DNA of 9,941 bases from positions 1-9,941 of the forward strand of contig JBKHHU010000128.1 of the NCBI GenBank assembly GCA_046539045.1. The letters run 5' to 3'. The position numbers and the translations under genes were made by a program. Under the pieces are notes generated by a model. That model searched no databases, was not told the origin of the DNA, and saw only the letters and a program-made list of their open reading frames with translations. This stretch comes from JBKHHU01 sp046539045. GTDB taxonomy: Bacteria > Planctomycetota > Phycisphaerae > SM23-33. How positions within the stretch are numbered: position 1 is the stretch's first letter; each line of letters opens with the position of its first letter. Below, piece by piece: positions 5,552 to 9,941 of the stretch.

Positions 5552-7688
5552 GGATTTTCCTTCCGGTCTGGAGCAAGTCGAGGACTTCCGCCTGCGGTAC
5601 CGGCGGGGCAAAGCGTCCTTCCCTGCCCCGCATTCCGTTGGAGCAGAAGATGGCGTTGAGAACCGCCTCCTCGGTGGTTTCGATGACGGCTTCGTAGAGG
5701 CTGTCGATGTAGGTGTCTGCCAGCAGGCGGACGTTGATCATGCGGTCGGGCTTGGGCGGTCGGCGGTTCATGCGGTTGGATGTGGAGAACGCCAGGACAA
5801 TTTCCCCGCTGGAGTGGGCCGCGTAGGAGCCGACCCGTCCGAGGCCCAGTGCCGCCCGCTTGGACAATCGATTGAGCTGACTGCCCAGCAGCGGCGCGTC
5901 CGTGGCGACGATGACGATGATCGATCCGTAGTTCTCGCGACGGCGCTCGTGCTCCAGGCGCCCGTCCAGATGCCGGCCGACGACGCGACCGTCGACGGTC
6001 AGGCTGTGCATGTCACCGAAGTTGCTGAGCACCAGCACGCCAAGCGTGAATTGATGGTCGCCGACGGTCACGCCGCGAGAACTGGTGCCGATCCCGCCGG
6101 CGAAGTCGCAGGTGATCATGCCCGTACCGGCCCCAACCGAGCCCTGCTCGACCGGGCCTGCCTGTGCCGAGGCAATGGCTTTCTGGACGTCGGCGGCAGT
6201 GTTCGTGCCGACGCGGATGTCGTTGAGCCAGGAATCGTCGGTCTCGCCGACCACCGGCAGGACAACGTCGGCGGTGAGCCCCATCGGCGGGTGCCGCTCG
6301 GAAACGTAGGACACCACACCGCTATGCACCCGGCCGACCGAGAGGGAATTGGTCAGCAGGATCGGCGTTTCCATCCAGCCCCATTCCAGCACCTGCGTCA
6401 GGCCGGACATCTCGCCCCCACCGTTCAGGATGAACCCACCGGCAACCAGGCGCCGCTTGAACAGGTCGCCCGAGGCGGGGATCACCGCCGTCACGCCGGT
6501 GCAGATGCTCGTCGTGCCGGAGGCGCCGGGCACCTTCACGTCCTCCTCGATTCGCGTGACGTGGCCGACTTTCACGCCCCGGACGTCCGTGATGGCGTTG
6601 TTCAGGCCCGGCTCGTATCGCCCGATCGGCACGCCGAGTTCGCGGATGGTCGGCCGCTGGGTCGGGCGCTCTTCCAGGCTGATCCGCCGCCGCGGGGCCC
6701 GCAGGGAGAGGTTGTACCGCTTGGCCGCGGAGCGAATGATGAGCTTCAGGACGTCCCGGTAGGCGAGTTTGGCCCGGGTGGCGGCCATCATCAACGACGC
6801 CTTCGGGTGCAGGGACGGCAAGGGGTTCAACTCGATGAAGTACGGCGTGCCGTTCTCGCCGAGGCGCAGGTCGACGCGACCGAAATCGGGACAATCCATG
6901 ATGGAGAAAACCTTCCGCGCCACGTCCAGCACACTCCGGCGGTCGCGGGATGTGAGTTTCGGCGGGCAGATCACTTTCACCGCGCGGGCCGACTCGCCGC
7001 CCTGCTTCATGTCGTAATCGTAGATATTGTATTTCGCGCCGATCTCTTCGAGATCGAACGTGTGCTCGACGATCTCCAGGATCTTGCCCGGGTGGCTCTC
7101 CAGCAACGGGATGCTCAGTTCCCTGCCGGAGATGAACTCCTCGACCACAACGCCGGCAGGATATTGCGCCAGCAGCGCGTTGACCTTGCGCCGACACTCC
7201 TCCGGCGTCTCCGCAACGGAATCCTGCGTGATGCCCTTGCTGGACCCTTCCGAGTTCGGCTTGAGAATCAGCGGATAGGTCAGGTCGCCGGGGATCGGCT
7301 CTGCGGGATTGCTGACCAGCACACCACGCGGAACCGGAATGCCGTGTGAGGCGGCGACGGTCTTGGCCAGGTGCTTGTCGAGATTCATGTGCAGCAACGC
7401 CGCGTTGCCGCCCGTAAACGGAAGGCGCAGCTGCTCATAGAGCCCCGGATAGAACGCCTCGCGACTCGAACCGATCGTCCCCTCGGCCACGTTGAAGATC
7501 AGGTCCGGATCGCTCTCCTGAAGCTCCTCCACCACATCCGCCAGCCGGCCGGAAACCTCCACCGGCGTGACGCGATGCTTCATGTCCTTCAGCGCCTTGA
7601 CGATACGGTCCACGTCTTCCTGAAGAAGCAGCTCGGCTTCCTCTTCGTTCAACTCCGTGCGAAGGTTGTAGGCCAACGTGATATTCAA
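5538..7688 (-). CDS. Fusion: D-Ala-D-Ala-ligase-like ATP-grasp + P1/DmpA-type aminopeptidase
   Basis: One 716-residue polypeptide joins two enzymes. Residues about 1-327 are an ATP-grasp amide ligase: FNVAEG (65-70), DKHLAK (104-109), the nucleotide loop KPNSEGSSKG (143-152), EEFISGRELS (183-192), and metal ligands Asp273, Glu286 and Asn288 in VDLRL and IELNPLP. After a basic linker, about 347-716 is a P1 (DmpA/BapA) peptidase: PGLNNAITDVRGVKVGHV, CTGVTAV, LNGGGEMSG, LTNSLSVG, GAGTGM, GGIGTSSR and ATDAPLL. These Ntn-type enzymes self-cleave before a Ser; here Gly588/Ser589 in YGSIIV, with Ser627 and Glu629 (SSGE) exactly 38 and 40 residues later as in DmpA, and Asn556 as likely oxyanion residue. 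Processing would give a 588-residue chain with the ligase and a 128-residue chain. TTG at 7688 is preferred for its GGGAGGAG site 5 bases upstream. No signal peptide. It overlaps the deacetylase gene by 14 bases. Substrates unknown. Confidence 0.9.
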   Translation of the reverse strand: MNITLAYNLRTELNEEEAELLLQEDVDRIVKALKDMKHRVTPVEVSGRLADVVEELQESDPDLIFNVAEGTIGSSREAFYPGLYEQLRLPFTGGNAALLHMNLDKHLAKTVAASHGIPVPRGVLVSNPAEPIPGDLTYPLILKPNSEGSSKGITQDSVAETPEECRRKVNALLAQYPAGVVVEEFISGRELSIPLLESHPGKILEIVEHTFDLEEIGAKYNIYDYDMKQGGESARAVKVICPPKLTSRDRRSVLDVARKVFSIMDCPDFGRVDLRLGENGTPYFIELNPLPSLHPKASLMMAATRAKLAYRDVLKLIIRSAAKRYNLSLRAPRRRISLEERPTQRPTIRELGVPIGRYEPGLNNAITDVRGVKVGHVTRIEEDVKVPGASGTTSICTGVTAVIPASGDLFKRRLVAGGFILNGGGEMSGLTQVLEWGWMETPILLTNSLSVGRVHSGVVSYVSERHPPMGLTADVVLPVVGETDDSWLNDIRVGTNTAADVQKAIASAQAGPVEQGSVGAGTGMITCDFAGGIGTSSRGVTVGDHQFTLGVLVLSNFGDMHSLTVDGRVVGRHLDGRLEHERRRENYGSIIVIVATDAPLLGSQLNRLSKRAALGLGRVGSYAAHSSGEIVLAFSTSNRMNRRPPKPDRMINVRLLADTYIDSLYEAVIETTEEAVLNAIFCSNGMRGREGRFAPPVPQAEVLDLLQTGRKIHVSR

Positions 7689-7693
7689 TGCGA

Positions 7694-7701
7694 CTCCTCC
7701 C
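7694..7701 (-). promoter_or_regulatory. Strong ribosome site fixing a TTG start
   Basis: On the minus strand GGGAGGAG ends 5 bases before TTG at 7688, the first codon of the ATP-grasp domain (MNITLAYN). An in-frame GTG at 7832 would add 48 residues with no family similarity and has only a G-run abutting it. The ribosome site decides for the shorter form. Confidence 0.7.
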
Positions 7702-7892
7702 TCGCTGACAGGCCGCCAAGGCGACGCCGACAGCAGATCATGGGCGTATTCATGCGGACAAATGCCGTCCGGCAATGGCTTTGCGGACCGCGCCGGCCGC
7801 ACAACCATCAGGGAATCATACACATCAGCCACCCCCTCCCGCCGAAGAAGAACCTCCAGCCGCCGCAGGGGCGACTCCTGCGCCGCGCATAG

Positions 7893-7932
7893 AAAACCGC
7901 CGTCGCGAATCCGGACCGGTCCGCGACGGCGG
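7893..7932 (-). terminator. Intrinsic terminator of the thioredoxin-family gene
   Basis: On the minus strand CCGCCGTCGCG (7932-7922) pairs perfectly with CGCGACGGCGG (7907-7897): an 11-bp GC stem around a 14-base loop, followed at once by TTTTCT. It begins about 30 bases after the stop codon at 7962. It should end the thioredoxin-family transcript and isolate it from the ligase-peptidase operon, whose promoter must then lie within 7690-7892. Confidence 0.85.
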
Positions 7933-7961
7933 CGTTGTACAGCTAACTCGTTTACTTCAAC

Positions 7962-8912
7962 TTACTTACCCGCGCCCTCTTTGACCTCTTCCTGCTTCTC
8001 GAGTTGCTGGAGGATGAACCCGATCCGCTGGGCCAGGGCAGTGTCCGGCGCGAGCTTCCTGGCTTCCTTCAGAAGCTTCGTCGCGCCTTCCTTTTCACCG
8101 GCCTGGTGCTTGGTAGCGGCCTTGATGAACATCAGCTCCTGCTTGTCCTCGTCGGCGAACTTGTGCTCTTCCAACAACTTATCGACGATCTCCAGCACCT
8201 TCTTCGAGTCGCGGGCCCGGCTGGCTTTCTCCAGCTCGGGCTGGGCTTCGATCAGGGCGATCTTCGCGGTGTACTTGTCCTTCAGCCCGGCCTCGTTCTT
8301 CGGGTCCAGCTTGACGATCCGCTTATAGACAGCCACGTCGGCGGGGATATCATTGTCGGTCTGGTAGACGACCAGCTTGTCGAGGATCTTGGCTTTCTCT
8401 AACCCTTTGGCCTTGTCGGCTTTAGCTTCCATTTCCTCGATCTTCTTCTTCACTTCCTGCAGCTCATCCAGATGCGTCAGGTACTTCTCGGCCCCGCCGG
8501 GACGGTAGCCTGTCCGGGCGTAGGCGTCGCCGTCGGCATCGGCGAGCACGATCGTCGGAAACCCTTGTACCGCATACTTTTGCTGCAGCTTGGCGTTCTG
8601 CTGCTTGATCTCCTCCGACTGCTCCTTGGTCCGCGGAAAATCCAGCTTGACCAGCACGAAATCGTTCGGAGCTTTTTCCTTAAATTCCTTCTTGCTAAAG
8701 ACTTCCTTGTCCAGTTTGATGCACCAGCCGCACCAGTCCGAACCGGTGAAATCCAGCAGCAGGTCCTTGTTTTCCTTCTGGGCCTTCTGCTGGGCCTTCT
8801 CGAAATCGGTCATCCACAGCGAGTCGTCCGCCCCAAGGGCGCTGCCGGCCGCCGTCAATATCACAAACAACGCAAGTCCCGATACCGCAAGTTTTTGTAG
8901 TGGCTTGTTCAT
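7962..8912 (-). CDS. Exported thioredoxin-fold protein with helical C-terminal region
   Basis: The 316-residue protein begins with a signal peptide (MNKPLQK, hydrophobic 8-26, likely cut near ALG/ADD at 27), so it should act outside the cytoplasmic membrane. Residues about 32-150 are a thioredoxin-like domain of the Thioredoxin_7/DsbD-gamma type: LLLDFTGSDWCGWC with the redox pair Cys61 and Cys64, and GFPT with the cis-proline Pro119. Unlike classic CGPC or CGHC sites, the middle residues are Gly-Trp. Residues about 150-316 are Lys/Glu/Ala-rich and helical, with repeated helix pairs resembling TPR-like repeats, and probably bind a partner. ATG at 8912 has AGGAAGGA about 9 bases upstream. It has its own terminator and so is probably monocistronic. 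Likely role: disulfide reduction or isomerisation in the envelope; the client is unknown. Confidence 0.88.
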   Translation of the reverse strand: MNKPLQKLAVSGLALFVILTAAGSALGADDSLWMTDFEKAQQKAQKENKDLLLDFTGSDWCGWCIKLDKEVFSKKEFKEKAPNDFVLVKLDFPRTKEQSEEIKQQNAKLQQKYAVQGFPTIVLADADGDAYARTGYRPGGAEKYLTHLDELQEVKKKIEEMEAKADKAKGLEKAKILDKLVVYQTDNDIPADVAVYKRIVKLDPKNEAGLKDKYTAKIALIEAQPELEKASRARDSKKVLEIVDKLLEEHKFADEDKQELMFIKAATKHQAGEKEGATKLLKEARKLAPDTALAQRIGFILQQLEKQEEVKEGAGK

Positions 8913-9275
8913 GCTTCAGCATCCTTCCTCTTAACCAGTTTGAGTTCCACGACGGCCGGACTCTCGCCAAGCCATCTAGGTTATTCTATTGGTACTAACG
9001 CCCGCAATCCCGTTTTCGTTCCGAGTTGCCGCATCCGCGCCATGTCGGCACCCTATCGAACGGCCCGGAATTCTCCGGCCACTTGCCCAGATTCACGCGT
9101 TTTCACGCGCAACCTGCGGAAGACTACGAAAAAAAACACGGGGACCGGCCGCCTCACCGCGCCGGAAGATTGCGCGAAGAAAATCTCCCGCCGCCGCGTA
9201 TACTCTTGCGGAACGTTCACCCCGGACGCCTCGTTATACCGGGTGACGCCATCTGCGCCGCGACGAAACGAGGTC
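8913..9275. other. Gap between the thioredoxin-family gene and ssrA
   Basis: About 360 bases lie between two divergent genes. The left part should hold the minus-strand promoter of the thioredoxin-family gene; a TAGAAT at about 8982-8987 (minus strand) is a possible -10, but no well-spaced -35 is evident. Open frames here show no recognisable protein. The right end meets the ssrA promoter. Nothing else is supported. Confidence 0.4.
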
Positions 9276-9303
9276 TTGGAATCTCTTCGACGCGCGGTAT
9301 AAT
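9276..9303 (+). promoter_or_regulatory. ssrA promoter
   Basis: TTGGAA (9276-9281) and a perfect TATAAT (9298-9303) are 16 bases apart, a good housekeeping-type promoter. Transcription should begin near 9310, giving a precursor with about 49 bases of 5' leader before the mature tmRNA end at 9359, which RNase P would remove. Confidence 0.75.
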
Positions 9304-9358
9304 AGATCGCGTTGCAAAAAGTGAATATCGATCCATCGAGATCGATACCGAACCATCC

Positions 9359-9714
9359 GGGGGCGATTTGGATTCGACCGGACGGGTAGAGGTGTCGGTT
9401 GCGTGCCCAGGTTCTCAGGAGGCCTGGTAAAACACCTGAGACACTACTTTTTACATGCCAACACCAATGGCTATGCAATGGCGGCTTAATTAGCCTCCCG
9501 CTCCGTCGGTCTTGCCCGCGAGACTGGCCGAGCGACAATTAGCGGGCTTACCGTGAGAGAGTCGTCCGGTTACTCTCAACGGGACATTCAGTCGGACTGG
9601 CCGAGAGGAACCGTGTCGGTGCGGGTCCGATCGGTGAGACTAAACCACCGACTATGCACGTAGAAGCCGCCGCTGAAACGTCACGGGACGCGGGTTCGAT
9701 CCCCGCCGCCTCCA
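9359..9714 (+). ncRNA. ssrA: Transfer-messenger RNA (tmRNA), one-piece
   Basis: This RNA rescues stalled ribosomes: charged with alanine, it adds a degradation tag to the nascent protein and supplies a stop codon, working with SmpB. The 5' end GGGGGCGATTTGGATTCGAC and the 3' end are hallmarks. The acceptor stem pairs 9359-9365 with 9707-9713 (one G-U pair); A9714 is the discriminator and CCA is not encoded. The T-arm is GCGGG/CCCGC (9690-9694 and 9702-9706) around TTCGATC. An H-type pseudoknot precedes the tag: CCAGG/CCTGG (9407-9411 and 9423-9427) with CTCAGG/CCTGAG (9414-9419 and 9435-9440). The tag frame follows at 9457. At 356 bases and with both tRNA halves in normal order, it is a complete standard tmRNA rather than a permuted two-piece form. 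It has its own promoter and terminator. Confidence 0.97.
9457..9489 (+). other. tmRNA tag reading frame (ANTNGYAMAA-stop)
   Basis: GCC AAC ACC AAT GGC TAT GCA ATG GCG GCT TAA encodes ANTNGYAMAA. With the tRNA-borne alanine the tag is AANTNGYAMAA, 11 residues like the E. coli tag AANDENYALAA, with Met replacing the Leu of the usual LAA end. The stop lies in a small hairpin (GGCT-taatt-AGCC), as is usual after tmRNA tags. Confidence 0.9.
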
Positions 9715-9748
9715 TTGAAAAGGCCCGCCAAAAGCGGGCCTTTTCAAT
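9714..9748 (+). terminator. ssrA terminator
   Basis: ATTGAAAAGGCCCGC pairs perfectly with GCGGGCCTTTTCAAT (15 bp) around the loop CAAAA. The TTTT lies on the descending arm right after the GC core, as in intrinsic terminators. It begins at the discriminator base of the tmRNA, so the same stem may also guide 3'-end trimming. Confidence 0.85.
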
Positions 9749-9865
9749 AGAGCAGGAGAGCAGTAGTAAGTAGAGCAGTAGAAAACAGCCAAGACGCCCA
9801 TCCGTGCCGTAACATTTTGCACACCAAGAGTTAGGCTCTCCTGCGGTCTCCTTTCTCCTGCTCTA
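9748..9865. repeat. Short AGAGCAG repeats bounded by a 12-bp inverted repeat
   Basis: TAGAGCAGGAGA (9748-9759) recurs in inverted form as TCTCCTGCTCTA (9854-9865), about 94 bases apart. Between them AGAGCAGTAG occurs twice directly (9757-9766 and 9772-9781), and AGAGCAG occurs three times directly (9749, 9757, 9772) and once inverted (9858-9864). No gene is recognised inside. It could be a small dispersed non-coding repeat, but only one copy is in this window. Confidence 0.4.
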
Positions 9866-9906
9866 CTCTCTGCCGTTCCCCCGCCCAACCACGTGACGGG
9901 GTACCT

Positions 9907-9926
9907 CCCGAAATCGCCGTTTCGGG
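9907..9926. other. Hairpin near the right edge
   Basis: CCCGAAA - TCGCCG - TTTCGGG forms a perfect 7-bp stem, extendable by a G-T and a C-G pair. There is no T-run on either side, and the window ends 15 bases later, so its role cannot be judged. Confidence 0.35.
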
Positions 9927-9941
9927 GGCCGAGATCGTCTC

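Noticed and set aside
5550..7349. A 599-codon plus-strand open frame
   Set aside because: Antisense to the ligase-peptidase fusion, which has complete catalytic motifs. The translation is Arg/His/Asp-rich without any domain.
9690..9714. Integration (att) site at the ssrA 3' end
   Set aside because: No second copy of the tRNA-like 3' end and no integrase gene are in the window.
9652..9888. Minus-strand frame with WRRRGSNPRP
   Set aside because: This peptide is the well-known false translation of the antisense of a T-arm; it overlaps the tRNA-like end of the tmRNA.
1..9941. CRISPR array, rRNA, ordinary tRNA or transposase
   Set aside because: No regularly spaced repeats, rRNA core sequences, cloverleaf other than the tmRNA ends, or transposase motifs were seen.

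Overview
The window is GC-rich bacterial chromosome with short gaps, mixed gene orientations and no phage or insertion-sequence genes. The exported WCGWC thioredoxin-fold protein, the D-Ala-D-Ala-ligase-like ATP-grasp domain with an FNVAEG motif, and the Arg/Ser-tailed DEAD-box helicase together suggest the Planctomycetes/PVC group. That assignment is inference; no rRNA is present to settle it.

Layout. Positions 1-532 (minus) hold an arsR-type repressor followed by the start of a COG0701-like permease that runs off the left edge, with a near-palindromic operator candidate upstream of arsR. About 700 bases (533-1228) follow without a supportable gene. On the plus strand come a RhlE-like DEAD-box RNA helicase (1229-2527) and a B12-binding-type radical SAM protein (2606-4006). 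A roughly 515-base gap lies between convergent genes. On the minus strand, a two-gene overlapping operon (7688 to 4523) encodes an ATP-grasp ligase fused to a DmpA-type self-processing aminopeptidase, then an acetylpolyamine-amidohydrolase-like deacetylase. Upstream of it, and separated by a strong intrinsic terminator, is an exported thioredoxin-family protein (8912-7962, minus). The right end carries a complete one-piece tmRNA gene (ssrA, 9359-9714, plus) with its own promoter, a pseudoknot, a readable tag (ANTNGYAMAA) and a terminator. After it come short AGAGCAG repeats and a 12-bp inverted repeat.

How the genes may work together. arsR and the permease look like a metalloid-responsive efflux unit. 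The most unusual part is the minus-strand operon. One polypeptide carries an amide-bond-forming domain (ATP-grasp) and an amide-bond-breaking domain (P1/DmpA), and it is translationally coupled to a zinc deacetylase of the acetylpolyamine type. This resembles in logic, though not in folds, the bifunctional glutathionylspermidine synthetase/amidase. It suggests reversible conjugation of an amino acid or peptide to a polyamine or other amine. The catalytic residues of all three activities are visible, but the substrate is not known from sequence.
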